Assembly (NCBI GenBank): GCA_944470555.2 | Contig: OX104127.1 | Span: forward strand, 136,852,786-136,916,785 | Direction: 5' to 3' | DNA: 64,000 nucleotides | Origin: Heterobilharzia americana | Lineage: Eukaryota; Platyhelminthes; Trematoda; Strigeidida; Schistosomatidae | In this document: piece after piece, positions 10,478 to 23,189 of the stretch | Layout of the letters: each line of letters opens with the position of its first letter | Position numbering within the stretch: position 1 is the first letter of the stretch | Notes under the pieces: generated by a model | What the model was told of the DNA's origin: nothing | The model's database searches: none | Seen by the model: the letters and a program-made list of their open reading frames with translations, nothing else | Program-made: the position numbers and the translations under genes

Positions 10478-13400
10478 GGTTCCTAGTGGAACATAGGGCT
10501 TCACTTGCACGTCTCCATTTCAAACTCTTCTCTCCAGTCTTCTCAAACTGGCTCCAACACTACCCAGAAGCTTTCATTTCTTACTCACACCTTCTTCATG
10601 TCCAACTCGTCGTTTCCCCTTTGGATTTCACTCGAGGGCCTGGTTTTGCCTGATGCGTGATGTCCGCAAATGGTTTCCTCAGTGTATGCCCTATCCAATC
10701 CATCTCCACTTTCTTCTCCTACATATTTGTTGGGCGATGGGTGCTTGGTTGGTTGGTAAGTTCGTTGCCATAGTGAGTTGCTTATTGTTGTTGCTTGTTC
10801 TTTCTGGCCATCTATCTAATCTTCAGTATCGAGTGAGTGTAGTCGGCAGCTGTTGATGATGTATGTCCGTAGTTTGTTGGAAATGCTTTTTGTGATGCGT
10901 CAAGTCTCTCAACTATAACATAGAAGCACTGAGTTACTTGAATGACAGTGTCGACAATACGAATCCTGCTCACGCTTCATGCTGAGTGCAGTTCGGTAAA
11001 GTAGATCCCTACACTGATTTCAGATTAATGCAGGAAGGTCTGTCTTTCTGTCTTTCGGATCGTGGCTGGTTTTGACGTCCTCATGTGTGCATGTGCCGCC
11101 TGTAGTTGAGATGATGCTGCCTTGCCTCGGTAGGTGGAAAACACAACTTGCTTTAGATTTCTCTCATTGATGTTGATTGGTGCTTGTTGTTGTTGTTGGT
11201 TAGTTGGTTGGTTGGTTATCTTCATCACCTTTGTCTTCTCTACATTCACTTGAAGTCCCGTCTTCGCTTCCCTGCCCCTTCTGTCAACTTGTTGCTTTTC
11301 GCCTGTAGATCTTCGAGTTTATGCAACGTAAGATACTCATTATTGGGGAAATCCAAATCATGTAGTCTTTTCATCGGTCAACGAGCGTATGCCCCTCCTT
11401 TCACAGCTCCTCACAGTTTTTTCGATGATCCAGTTGAGTCCGGTCAAGCACAATGGGGAAGATGATCGATGATAGTAGGTGGCAGCCTTGTCTTACTCCT
11501 GTCTTCACTTCAAGGGTGTCACTGAGCTTTCCATTGTTAATCACTTGACTGGCATGTAGCATCATATAGCACATAGTTGTTGAATGAGGTAGATAAAGAT
11601 TTGTGGCACTCCATCGTGTTGAAGTAACTGCCTGCCAAATTTCTTCTCGGTCTACACTCGAAAGCTTTTTTAAAATCGATGAAGTTGAGGTAGAGAGTTG
11701 CCACTCTGTCATTCTGTGCTCTGTTCTATAAGGATGCGTAGCCTAGCGTTGCAATTTGATCCACTCATGATTTGTTCGTGCTGAAGCCAGCCAGCCAGCC
11801 TATTCCGGTCGTAATTTTGAATGGAGAGCATCTTTAAGTCTCTCCAGGATGATGCGGCATAATATTTTGCTTGGGGTGGATAACGGTGGAGCATGATTCC
11901 TCGCCAGCTCTTGAAAAGACTTAGGTCTCCTTTCTTTGAGAGTTTGATAAGTTAACCTTTCTTGCAATGGATCAGCAGGTATCTTTCCTTACTTCCTTGC
12001 AAATCTTTTGCAGTAGTGGTGTGAGCTTGTCCGCCGACATCTCTGTGTCTACTTTTAGCGCTTTTGGCGGGATTCCATCTGTTCCTGCTGCTTTCCGGCA
12101 TTTCAGTAGTCGTATAGTATTCAGAACTTCACTTCAGCTTTTGTTGGAGTGCTTGTGTTCACTGGTAGTGCTGTGGCTGAGCTGCGGATGGTATTTCTGG
12201 ACTGGTTGCACTTGGTGGTGGTGGTGCTGGTCGATTGAAGAGTTTTTTGAAGTGGTCAGCCGATCGTTTCCTTTGTTTTCCTGTTTGGCGGTAACTAGTT
12301 TTCCTTCACTATCCTTCATTGGTTTGATGTGTACTGTGTTGATGTCGTCACTCGCACATAGTAACCTGGTTATTTGATATGATGTTGTCAGGTGTCTGTC
12401 TCTCTTACCCGTAGCTTGTTCTGCTTGACTTTTCAGTGTTTCGTAGAAGTGTCTTTTGTTTTTCCATGCACTCTTCTTCACTTCTTTGTCCATTGTAGTG
12501 TTTTGTAGTTTGTGTTCTCATTTCCTCTTTTCGTTGTTGATCCTTGCACTGCACCGTTTCATCTTGTGCTTCACGATCTTCCTGTGCCTGCTGTATCAGC
12601 TTTGATGTGTCAGTGTAGATGCATTGATTGTCTTGTTTGTTCTTCTTGCTAACATGGTTATGCAGGTTTGCTTCCACATGGCTGTCGAAGAGTTCGAGTG
12701 TTGTAGTACGCAGGTTTCTCCCATTTTGTGCTGATGACTGACTGACTGATGTGAAGATGTGCTTTGTAGTTTTGTCCTTCAGTTTAGTTTATGTTGTTGG
12801 TGTTGAAGTTGAACTGTGGTTGTCTATCACCAGCTTCATTGAATTGAAGGCTTTCGACTTGATTTTGAAGATGGGTTTCTTGCAATAGATAGTGAGTGGT
12901 GTGAATCTGCTGTATCTGCTGCTCTTCTTGATGTTGTGTTGGTTATGCTGGCTTTGCCTCCACTTTGTTGAGATTGAGATGAAGTTGATCTGATTTTTAG
13001 TGTAGTGTATCTGGTATCTTGTGAAATCGAATCGCTTTGTGAATATGCTTGTGTTTGAACACAGTGCCTCCAATCACCATATCGTTGAATGCGCAAAAGT
13101 CTGCAAAGAGTTTTTTATTCTGGTTCATTTCCCCGAGGGCTTCTCGACGCATGGTTAGTTCTGTTTCTGTGTTGTTGGCTCCCAGTTTGGCACTAATGTC
13201 ACTCTACCCATTAGAATGAACTTTGATGTGGCCATGTGGGGTGGGGTGTTGTCCAATGGTGATTGCAGTTGTTTGTAGAATTCCTCCTTCTCCTCTTGAT
13301 CTGCATTATTTGTAGTGTAGCATTGAATGATTGTGAATTTGCTTCCTTTTGATTTGAACCTTGCTGTGTCATGATGTTGGAGGAGGAGATTGGTTCCCAC

Positions 13401-13950
13401 TGCATGAGAGAGAGCCTTCGATGGTGTTTGAGACATGATGATAGTCAGTGGAAAACTCAGTGTGCTCGTGGTTGTGGTGTGGTGTGGTGTGGGTGACAAT
13501 ATCGAAGTAGATTACTGACTCCTCTCCAGTTGACAGTTTGTATTGTCCACTTTCATTGGATGTGCTTTCTCAGATTCCAATGTCTTCTATGCCATACCTT
13601 CTCATCTGTTTTGCGATGTGGGTGACCTCTGTGGGTTCAAATATTGTGCGGACATTGGATATTCCTATGTTTAGTTTCACTTTCATCTAGGGAGAGAAGA
13701 AATATCGGCTAACTGGCTTTCCGAAGGCTTTCAGCAACTGGCATTATTTCGTCTCTCTGATTGCAGTGAGGAATAAGTTTATTTTTATTTTTTGAATTTT
13801 CTTTGTGCTTTGAAGTTTCTTTATCGATTGAATTGGTTTTACGGGGTAGGTTTGCTGGCCCTTTGGTGTGATATGAAGGTAGTATTTAGGTTTTATTCGG
13901 GTGATGGTGCGGTTTATTAGCATTTATGATGTTTATAAAATTACATATAT
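10478..13950 (-). mobile_element. LINE family A, near full-length but degenerate
   Basis: The minus strand reads in the order expected for a complete element. An endonuclease start ATG at 13686-13684 opens a short peptide with LNIGISNVRTIFEPTEVTHI, as in APE-type LINE endonucleases. Then come the distal endonuclease (EEFYKQLQS near 13270; cttcaat-flanked ASITNTTSR near 12930), a linker (KRDRHLTTSYQITRLLCASD near 12350-12410), the RT fingers (near 11750-11850), an RT segment with VKTGVRQGC (near 11500), thumb (EKTKVMKI, 11220-11250) and the 3' region down to 10478. Several frameshifts and stops break it. Sequence upstream of the ATG to about 13950 may be 5' UTR. It ends only 140 bp before the last FLII exon. 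Confidence 0.8.
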
Positions 13951-14091
13951 ATCAGGTTTTTTAATAAATTACAGGTTTGATAATTATCTGAAACCCAGCT
14001 GTATTATATATTTTTTGTGATGTCTGAAGTCATTTTGCTGTTTTTTTTAAAAATTATTCCACTTTTGTTTATCTCTTATTATTCCCTTCAG

Positions 14092-14328
14092 ATTTATCTT
14101 TGGTGGAGTAAGCGTACATCAGATGTAGAACAGAAATTATCTCTACAAGCTGCTAAACTTTATCAAAGTCATTTACGTCAAATGCAACCTGATCGACCAC
14201 GTCAACTTAAGTTGACAGTGAAAAATGCAGAGCCACATTTATTTAGACAGTGTTTTCATGGTTGGGACCTTTTCGTGAACCGAAAGACTGGTCAGGTTAA
14301 CAGCTGCTTTTTATTTCTACTCCTATAA
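14092..14328 (+). CDS. FLII: Flightless-1 homologue, C-terminal exon (gelsolin repeat, second half)
   Basis: After an attcccttcag acceptor the frame opens with IYLWWSKRTSDVEQKLSL, continuous in phase 0 with the exon ending at 4245. The helix region (AAKLYQSHLRQMQPDRPRQL) and the block FRQCFHGWDLF match what is known of the FLII C-terminus, where a CFHAW-type motif lies a few residues from the end. The simplest model is read-through to the stop at 14326-14328, giving a tail of about 18 residues after the motif. The alternative is splicing at 14295 (GTTAAC donor) to an unseen small exon. The first 68 codons are secure; the last ten (VNSCFLFLLL) are less so. Confidence 0.8.
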   Translation: MYLWWSKRTSDVEQKLSLQAAKLYQSHLRQMQPDRPRQLKLTVKNAEPHLFRQCFHGWDLFVNRKTGQVNSCFLFLLL

Positions 14329-14689
14329 ATACTATGCTGAGGAAGCAGAAGAGAGAAAAAAAACACATTTTATTATCTTTCTTTTTGTATACCTTTTACT
14401 TGTTCTGGTGTCTCCTTCCTCAACCTTTTAATGTCAATTAACAAACAGCATCTCCAATGGTTTTCTCCGCCTTGAATTTTGTTCAGCTAACTTGTCTTTT
14501 GTTTTTATCTGTCATTATTGCTTAATTGTTTATTCAGTTTACTTATGTATCACTAATCGTGTGTTTAAAACATGCAGGTTCTACAACTTTACATTATTTT
14601 TCTCTGCTGTACGTTTTTCTTCCTTTGTTGGAGAAATCATTATTTGGATTTGAGTTTCAACCGCCTTAGTTTGTCACCTATATCTTAGC
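14329..14689. other. Probable FLII 3' UTR and downstream DNA
   Basis: T-rich sequence follows the stop codon. tataaatac occurs just after the stop and a weak attaataa-like signal may be present, but no perfect AATAAA close to the stop was noted. Nothing else was recognised. Confidence 0.3.
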
Positions 14690-15165
14690 TAGAAATAATT
14701 CTATCCATCCAAATCAACATAGGACCAAGCATTACTGCTTAACTGTCCGAGTTGCCACACCTCACATCAGTACATCAAGTAAAAAGACAGTTAAGTGGAT
14801 AATGAAGGAAGAAAATTTAGTCAAAAGAAATGTAAAGAACGAGGAGAAAAAGGGAAGAATGAGAAAACGGTGAGACTTGGTATACTGTCGTTAAGATGAG
14901 GATAATGTGTGTACATCTGCACCACTAACATCGGTTCTCAACCATATCACCTAAGCACTCAACCACTAGTTTCTCTTCTACCACGAACCCGATCGACTAG
15001 TCTGCATCGCTCCATCTACATGGCTTAAAACAACAGTCAAAGACTTCATGCATTGATGCCATGTCTGGCCACCTGGAGCCTATTTCTAGCCTGAACCTAC
15101 TTCAGCTAACATTGTGTGACGAGACAGACGAGGTTAGGCATATGTAATACGTGTCCAAACCAGCT
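14690..15165 (-). mobile_element. LINE family B, 3' fragment
   Basis: This is the reverse complement of the 22110-22580 segment: ctatccatccaaatcaac (tail), accaagcattactgcttaac, catcggttctcaaccatatc and gcctatttctagcctgaacc all have exact or nearly exact partners there. It encodes only remnants of the final RLRWLGHVLHM region. Confidence 0.8.
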
Positions 15166-16596
15166 AGAAATGATTAGTGATGACGATTCTGTAAGAATTC
15201 TTGCACGTAGCACTATTGATGGCATAGATTTTTCTAACGCACACACTAATCATCATTGTCAGGAAAACTCTACTGTAATTGAAGTTATGAATAAGGATTA
15301 GAACTAACGAATAGTCTGTCATCGAAATGACCGACTGAATCGTAAGGAATACGTGGACGATACTGACGTAATGAGACACTTATGCCGGATATGAGTAGCG
15401 TCTGTTCTCTTTCAGTATCTTATTCTTCACTAAACCACGAAAATGACGTGTGACTATAAGAAATATACTTTATTCGACAAAGTAAATCATTTATATACAA
15501 TTTTCATGCACATTTGAAACCGCTAGGTCGATAGTTAAATGGCCTTTTCTGATTGGTCAACGGCAGGATAAAATTACCCAGTAAGATGTCTCCTAACTAC
15601 ACAGCAACATGAAACAAAACTGAAGTGGAAAGCTTCTGTTTTAGCAGCTAATTTCATTTAGGCTACTTCTTATATTTATCATGAGCAATGTAAGCACAAA
15701 AGATATTGTTCAGGAAGCTTATATTTTGGTTACATGTATTTCTTATGTTTTGAGATAAATTTACAAAGTCTGCAGTATGTATCTCAACGAAGCATTGAGT
15801 TAGGCCGCTTCTTTATAAGAACCCAGTATCACTTGTATCTCCAGGATTAAACTAGATATAAAGCAATCACACATACTGTTTACTGACTACATTCATTAAC
15901 TATCTGTTGTGTCTTTTAGTTTTGTGAACTTGACACCATGATTCCTGTTAAAGAATGTTTTACAAACCTCTCTTAAGCTTTACACTATTTGACATTGGTG
16001 ACAACCAACTGCCTAAATGCATCATCAGAGTTTTAGAAATCGTTATTGGAAGTATGTTAAAAACGAATGTTTATTACTTTCAAGAATGTAATATTCAGGT
16101 CACTTTGTAATACTATCATTCAAAGATGAAAGTAGTGACTTAGTTCGATGAGACTTCACTGTCAGTAGTTATTTATTTGAATACAAATCCATTAAAATAT
16201 GGGCATTAAGAAAAACTCTTCACAAACTAGTATATCATAATGGAGACATAAAGGAAGAGAAATCTTAAGAATAATTGATTGGTTGAAAAGGGAAAGCAGT
16301 CACATAAAATACTTTCAGGTTTCTTTCATTACTTTTGTAACAGTGCTCATTTGAAAATGAAACAACACGACAAAATATTCGCCATTGGTTTTGTTGCTGA
16401 ACCATGTTAGGAAAGGTTTCAATCCATTTAATAGGGTGATATAGCCTCGATCTAAAGAGTGGTCACAATAACAGGTGCTAGCCCACCACAACTATTCTCT
16501 ACAGCCTACGGTACTAGTTTGCACAGTACACACTTCTGATTACTCTCATAGCCAGCAGATGATGGACAGTATGCTATTGTAAATGTTTCAGGTTGA
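15166..16596. other. Unassigned DNA with repeat E
   Basis: 15465-15680 resembles 62120-62350 (attttcatg..cat, ctgattggtcaa, ccacacagc or ctacacagc), suggesting a dispersed repeat. A short open frame at 15116-15301 is derived partly from LINE B. No exon was identified. Confidence 0.35.
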
Positions 16597-17070
16597 GAAG
16601 TTCTCGACGTGTTAGCAGATATACATACAACCATTATAAAGCACATACTTCAAAGGTACATCAATAATGTCATCCAGTATAAAGTTAATGAACAATTAAG
16701 ATGTTTAACAACCTTATCTAAGCTAATTGTTATCTCTGAAATGGTTGTCAGAGATGATTTTTGTCCGTACCTTCGGTTGTTTCGTATAAGTTTCGCGAGA
16801 TATTTATTAAGTTCTCAGGGAATAATATCTCCAGAAAAAACCCCACAGAATAGTCCTGTCCAGTGGGAAATAGATGTTACTAATGTCAAGAAATATATGA
16901 TTAATGACCATATAATACGTTTGATAATGTTCAGGTATCTGACTAAGAACGAACATTTCATGATTACAATAAAATCTAGCCTGTTATTTCTGAATAAGTT
17001 TTTGCATGATCTGCTAAGTACGGCAGTGACCAATATATTTCATACAGTCGGTGACAAACTAATATTATGA
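16597..17070 (+). CDS. Orphan open frame of about 157 codons
   Basis: An uninterrupted frame runs from just after a stop at 16594 to a TGA at 17068-17070, unusual for this AT-rich window outside LINE sequence. The peptide is hydrophobic and basic (for example LRLFRISFARYLLSSQGI, then a more polar SPEKTPQNSPVQWEIDV, then IIRLIMFRYLTKNEHFMITI). I do not recognise a family. A tttcag acceptor at 16587-16591 would bring in the stop at 16594, so a simple exon is not supported; an acceptor at 16600 is possible in phase 2. It may be chance. Confidence 0.2.
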   Translation, partial: EVLDVLADIHTTIIKHILQRYINNVIQYKVNEQLRCLTTLSKLIVISEMVVRDDFCPYLRLFRISFARYLLSSQGIISPEKTPQNSPVQWEIDVTNVKKYMINDHIIRLIMFRYLTKNEHFMITIKSSLLFLNKFLHDLLSTAVTNIFHTVGDKLIL

Positions 17071-17514
17071 CTATTTTCACAGGAGTTCCACTTTAGTTGT
17101 TTAAAATAGCTGGTGGTAAATCTTTTAAGCTTTTTAATCTGTAATGTCTAACTACTTTAATTTCTCTTTCTTCATTTGGTGGATTTGTGTTAACCTGAAT
17201 AATGATCAAATGACTTTGAGATTGATTACGGTCACTTAACTTATTCTCATCTGAAACTAAACATCGGTTTACGATCCGCATTTGAAAAAGTTGTGTATTC
17301 ATCTCTGGTTATGTCTTAGCAGGCGATTCTTCGAAACAGGCGAAGATGACTACTAGTCATTGTCGTTCATTTAATTTAACTGTGCAGGATTATGCCTGGA
17401 CGGCTGTCGATATGGATTTTACCGAGAAGTACACTCTCCTATCTTTTTACAGTAGTATACGAAGAACAAGTTAACCGAAAAAGAGCGATATCAATGTAGT
17501 TGAAGTAGTATGAG
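17071..17514. other. Unassigned AT-rich DNA
   Basis: No repeat partner or exon recognised. Confidence 0.3.
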
Positions 17515-18000
17515 AGAATAACCAGTCTGAGGGTAAAGGTTAATGGGAATATTCAAACTTTAGAAGACGTCAAGCAGTGAATACATCTGTACCACTGTGA
17601 CCGATTTTCAGTTATGTCATCAACCATGTCATCAACTTCCTGTCGTCTCAGAGATACTAGCCAGGAGCTCACGGCTCAGACAAACAGTCAGGAACTTCAC
17701 CGACTAGTAACATGCCTTAACCTGGCCATCCTGAACCTTCTTCCAACCTAAACCAGCTTTCCCTAGTATGACACATTGAGGAAGGTGATGGCTCGGCATG
17801 CGCAGTACACCTGCAAGCCATCTCACTCGACTAAGTGTTGCAACCTCATCGGTTGACTTGCGTAGTATCCTTTGCTTGACTTCAGCATTGTTTATACGAT
17901 GATTCCACTACACGCGAACAATGCTACATGGACATTTGTGACGAAAACCCAGTAACCGTTCATGTCTGATCCTTAGTTTCGCACTGAAACCGGAAGTGAT
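17515..18000 (-). mobile_element. LINE family B, 3' region fragment
   Basis: On the minus strand the order matches the 18.8-19.4 kb copy: remains of the distal coding region, the block corresponding to the 3' end of the ORF (ccaggatggccaggttaagg), then the UTR start with cttctaaagtttgaatattc. Stops in all frames. Confidence 0.6.
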
Positions 18001-18754
18001 GGATGCTGATGACATGGAGTCCCCTAATAATCATACATCTAAAGTGATTTATTATGCTGATAGACCAAGGATTTTTTGAAAGTCCTGCATTCAGATTTCG
18101 TTCGTGGCTCTCTGAAATTCACTATATTTGTCAGTAGTCAAGCTTTTCAGAATCTTGGCATTCAGGTCAGTCACCAATCAACAGATGTATAGACATAGAC
18201 CCAGTCTATCAACCAATGAGAAAAGTGATAAGCGACAAAAGGTCCAGAGGTCAAGCAGAGGAACAGCCAATAGGAAAGTCTATGCAGTCAATGTATACAA
18301 CAATCGAAGGAAATAACCAATCACAGACCACATTGTCAGAGCAAGTTATTACATCACTCATGGGGAGATATTGACAGCTCACTTCATACTGAAGTTAGTG
18401 CTGATGATTTCGTTCACGATTAAACAACCCAGCTCAGAGAACATAATACAACCAAAACCTGGGCAACGCTCCCTGGCATAATACTGAAACCGGCAAACTT
18501 AAGTAATGTAGTTGTTTTTAGGATAGTTGAGTCGGATTTCGTACGCGAAAAGAAATTTCCAGAACCAAGTGTTTGTAGACTTGTGCAGATGAATCAGAAG
18601 TTCAAACAAACGTGTGCATGAACGAAGTGAAGATGAAGGTAATAATGAAACAAATTTTATATTTTTGTTTATCTAACACGTTGACCACAGAATCTGTGGT
18701 CCTAGTGTGATAAGGAGTGGGAGAGTCGGTCGTGTACTTGCTGTAGCCATTCTG
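18001..18754. other. Unassigned DNA with terminal repeat D fragment
   Basis: 18420-18470 carries the block cccagctcagagaacataat, shared with 9320-9350 and, reversed, 53995-54020. A 62-codon open frame (18128-18316) precedes it; it has no recognisable domain and is probably an element remnant. Confidence 0.35.
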
Positions 18755-19530
18755 TGAAGTGATGGAGTGCGTCGACCACTTCACTTACCTAGAGAGTTGC
18801 ATCAGCCTGAACGGGCTTGTCGCTAATGAAATCTCTGCTCAGACACAGATGGCCGGTTTGGAATTTGCCAACTTGCGTCATCTCAGGGGCCGGCTATGAG
18901 ACGTGGTCGTTGAGAATAGATGTGAAGAGAATACAGGCTTTTCACCGTAACATCTTCTTAGCATTGTTTGTGTTTGGTGAAATCAACATGTTAGCCATTT
19001 CGATGTCATGCGAAGGACAATTGGTAAAGAAGGCAAGTCAGTCTGTGTGACAATCAGTTTTCAGCAACTGAAGTGACTTAGATATCTGTTGCGCATACCG
19101 AGTCACTATCTAGCTTGACGTCCTATGCTTGGGGAAGTTAGTTGTATAGGGTTTAAAAACGACTTAGGATAACGACACCAAGAATTAACACTAGTCCATG
19201 AGGTTTCTGACTGTTGATATGAGTCATGTAAGGAGATATAGACCGCCTAGCTGGTGTCCACGAGACGATGGGAATCACTGGTCGGTGACATGGCTGAAAA
19301 TCAGTCAAAATAGTGTAGATGTACTCATTTTTTGACGTCTTCTAAAGCTTGAATATTTGCACTAACCTTCATCAAATAATTTCTTATATACACCTTTGTC
19401 TACTTTGATATCAGTCTTTCCTCCTATCCCCTTACTCTTTGTATGCTGCTGTGAAGTGTGGCAACTTGAACCGATGTAGTTGTCTGCCAGATTCTACGTT
19501 GATTTTGTCTCTCCGTCTTTGTGATGGTTA
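18755..19530 (+). mobile_element. LINE family B, 3' copy with internal deletions
   Basis: It begins within the RT thumb (FTYLESCISLNGLVANEISA-like reading) and continues through QMAGLEFANLRHL, a degraded RLRWLGHVL region and the 3' UTR (aaagcttgaatatttgcact, gaagtgtggcaacttgaacc). Frameshifts and a short deletion after 'LRHLRG' separate the blocks. It lies in + orientation between FLII and the RhoGEF. Confidence 0.75.
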
Positions 19531-19727
19531 GCTGTTCCCAATTAGTAGCCTCGTTACTTAATATGAGCCCTTTTTTCTTCATCTAATTAGTTGTTTATGA
19601 AAATACGATTTCCGCTTTCATATGGAGTCATTTAACTATCATCAGTGGCATTTAAAAATAATAATCCTTATGTGAAGTGCATTAGTGATAATGGCTGTCT
19701 TCCAGAAGCCAGCAATTACATTTATAA

Positions 19728-19729
<2 letters not shown>

Positions 19730-19790
<61 letters not shown>
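19730..19790. repeat. (TA)n microsatellite
   Basis: About 60 bp of alternating T and A, directly before a truncated LINE A copy. Confidence 0.95.
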
Positions 19791-19795
<5 letters not shown>

Positions 19796-19811
19796 ATATA
19801 ATGTGGGACGT

Positions 19812-20518
19812 GAAACAACAAGCATCAATCAATATCAACGAGTGAAACCTGCGTAGGCAGGCAGCATCATCTCAACTAAAGGCGGCACAGATGAGGACGT
19901 CAAAGCCAGCCACGATCGGAAAAACAGAAAGACAGGGCTTTCTGCATTAATCTAAAATCAGTGTGGAGATCTATTACACTACACTACACTCAGCATAAGA
20001 CATGAACAACATCCGGGTTTACAACACTAATGCCAGTCAAGCCAGTGCCTCCATGTGATGGTTGAGAGACTTGGTGCGTTACGAAAAGCATTTCTGACAA
20101 CTACAGACACATATCATCAACAGCTGTCACCTACACTCTCTCAATACTGAAGATCAGATGGTCAGAATAATAAGAATAAGCAACAATGAATTCTGAGCTG
20201 TCAACGAACCAACCAAGAAGCTATCACCCAACAAATATGTGAAAGTGGAGATGGATTGGGCGTACAGTGAGAAGACGGTTTGAGGACATTCCCTTCAGGC
20301 TAAAACAGGCGCTCGAGTGGAATCCAAATAGGAAACGACGAGTTGGGCATCCGAGGCGAGGGTGACATGAAGGAGAAGGTGTGAGTAGGAAATGAAAGCT
20401 TGTGGGCAGTGGTGGAGCCAGGTTGAGAAGACTGGAGAGAAGAGATTGAAATGGAGACGTGTCACTGAAGCCCTATGTTTCACTAGGTACCTAAAGAAGA
20501 GATAATAAAATAATATAG
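19812..20518 (+). mobile_element. LINE family A, 5'-truncated copy
   Basis: It starts at the linker between RT thumb and C-terminal domain (caatatcaacgag..., ggcggcacagatgaggacgt) and runs through the C-terminal domain (agtggagatggattgggcgt) to ctatgtttcactaggtacct and a short ATAA-rich tail. Multiple frame breaks. Confidence 0.8.
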
Positions 20519-21194
20519 TCATTTAGTGATTAATGTTGTTTCACTGTGTAGATACATCTAATGAACGGTCTAGATGGGAGTTACAATCCACCATAGTGCC
20601 CAAGTTTTACTCTCATAATAATGAACACCTTAGGTTATTTATAGCCAGTCGTCGGTTCTAACTTTACCGAAAGCCATTGGATGACTTAGTAATGAGATGA
20701 GCTAATCAAATTCTTCTAAGTTTCAGGTCATTGTATGTAAAGTTATGAACTAGGTTTTTTTTAAAGAATTCGGTGAGAATATTTGTGATTCACTGTTTTA
20801 TTCAATCATTATCTTTGTTACACTTTCCCTGCGTGAATTTCAAAGAGTCGTTAAGAATCAACTTTATCGTCATGATATGATTTTCTTTGTTCATCAAAAC
20901 ACTGTCTGAGATTTTTCCAATGCTCTTTGAAAAAAACTTTCATTCGTGAATTTTGGTGAAATTAAGTATCGTTTCGCAATGTAGATCAAATTATATTTGA
21001 AACAACCTTTTCGTAGTCATTTAACAAATGCAAGTCTATCAGTTGCTCATTCAAATTCACTAACTGAGCTTCAGTGTCAATCCTGACAGTGACTTTACTA
21101 GACACATGAAACTTAAATCATAGGGAAATCGCTTCAATTTTGTATTAATTTGATTTCTTACCTGGCAAGTTGAATATTTTATAGAAAGCCATTC
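20519..21194. other. Unassigned AT-rich DNA
   Basis: No exon or repeat recognised. Confidence 0.3.
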
Positions 21195-22585
21195 CTAAGA
21201 TTCACCCTCAGTCAAAGTCTGTGACAGCACAAACTAGTATATGGGAATCAAATACGATCCCCTCTGACTGGTCTAAATCACTGATTATCCCACTCTTCAA
21301 GAAAGGCGAGAAGTCCTCTTGTGATAACCACAGAGAAATCAGCCTGACGAAAATAGTGTCTGAGATTCTAGGTTCCATAATTCTTCGACGCCTGAGTGGA
21401 GCTTGGGAACAGCAAGCCCAAGAAAACCAGGTAGGATTAAGACCTGGCCGTGGGTGTATCGACCAAATATTCACACTGTATCAGGTTTTGAAACACAGAC
21501 ACGCTTACCGACATCCGACAATAGCTGTATTTCTCAATCCGAAGGAGGCATTTGACTCCGTTGATCGAGAAGTCTTATCGCAATATCTCTCACTGAAAGG
21601 CATGCCGAGTAAGTACATCACTTTATTGAAGGCTCTCTACTCGAAAACTCGTAGGCGTGTTGGAGCCTAAGGTGAGTTATCCAGGGAGTTGTGCTCATCG
21701 AGTGGTGTCCGTCAAGAATGCCCACTGTCTTCATTCTTATTCAATTTTATCATAGATATTCTTGTGGAGGTCTCCCTCTCGTCAGCTGACTATACAGAGG
21801 TTGACCTAATCACGAGAAAATTTTCCTCAGACCTAGAATAAGCATATGATATAGTCCTGTTAAGTGAAGACACTGACAAGATGCAGAGTCTTCTGGACAC
21901 TTAGAGTGGCAATTTGAGAATGTTTGGGATGCTTTTCTCATCACCCAAATACAAATTGCTGCTCCAGGATTGGTCTTCAACGGTGTCTTCGTAGTACAGG
22001 CCGTATTCCGTGGTGTCACCATGTGAGTAACGCAGACGTCAGGTGTAGAGTTTTAGAGAGTAGAGGTAAATCTGTTGACGGGGTTGTGAACCTTCATCGA
22101 CTGAGGTGGTTGGGACACGTGTTACATATGCCTAACCTCAGTCTGTCTCGTCACACAATGTTAGCCGAAGTAGGTTCAGGCTAGAAATAGGCTCCAGGTG
22201 GCCAGACTAAAACATGGCATCAATGCATGAAGTCTTCGACTGTTGGTTTAAGCCATGTAGATGGAGCGATGCAGACTAGTCGACTCGGGTTCGTGGTAGA
22301 AGAGAAACTAGTGGTTGAGTGCTTAGATGATATGGTTGAGAACCGATGTTAGTGGTGCAGATGTACACACATTATCCTCATCTTAACGACAGTATACCAA
22401 GTCTCACCGTTTTCTCATTCTTCCTCTTTTTCTCCTCGTACTTTACATTTCTTTTGACTGAATTTTCTTCCCTTCATTATCCACTTAACTGTCTTTTTAC
22501 TTGATGTACTGATGTGAGGTGTGGCAACTCGGACAGTTAAGCAGTAATGCTTGGTCCTATGTTGATTTGGATGGATGGATGAAAG
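21195..22585 (+). mobile_element. LINE family B, RT to 3' end, with internal deletion
   Basis: The RT fingers and palm are open from 21221 to 21670: WSKSLIIPLFKKGEKSS, then VGLRPGRGCIDQIFTL, then KEAFDSVDREVL. Then follow SSGVRQECPLSSFLFNF (near 21700) and frame-broken traces (LVEVSLSSADYTEVDLITRK, near 21760-21820) where the catalytic YADD box should be; no intact box is visible. A deletion near 21980 joins LLLQDWSS to a segment reading RCLRSTGRIPWCHHVSNADV, followed by LHRLRWLGHVLHMPNLSLSR. The 3' UTR ends in three ATGG-type units at 22569-22582. It is a 5'-truncated, dead copy but the best family B reference here. Confidence 0.85.
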
Positions 22586-23180
22586 TTTTAAATTTTAGAA
22601 TAATAATGTATACTTATAATAAGTTAGTTATTTTTAGGGGATCAGACATCCCTAAAAGGATACTGTGTAAAAAGCAATGATTTAATGAGTTGACTGGGAA
22701 AGTCACTGCAGCTTAGCCATTCATTGTAATAGATAAGTCCAGTTAGTACTGTAGATATTGAAGGACACGAAAGTGTTCTGCTCTAGTTGTTGTTTTTTTC
22801 TCTGTTGAAGTTCATAAATAGTAATATGGCCATGAATTGTAAATATTCTTCAATGTGAACTCTGATGACAATAACAATATCATCAGTAGATTTCTTGAGC
22901 ACTATATACTCATATTTAGCTGTTAATTTTTACTTTCTTTGTCAGTTATCATATATATTCCAGTAGATGATAATTAGTTAAGTGCATTATCTCTATACAA
23001 AGTTTTATATATATATATATGACAGTACTCTATTCACCTAATTCATTCAAACAAATTTTTGCTCAAGTGCTAATGAATTCGAAAAATTTCCAAACTTTGG
23101 CAATTGATCACCTGTGGTTTTGATTTCTACGTTTTACTTTGTTCATCGTCATGGTCTTCATTTGATGATAAATAGTACAC
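22586..23180. other. Unassigned AT-rich DNA
   Basis: It contains a short (AT)7 tract at 23008-23021 and nothing else recognised. Confidence 0.3.
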
Positions 23181-23189
23181 TGGGGGAGT

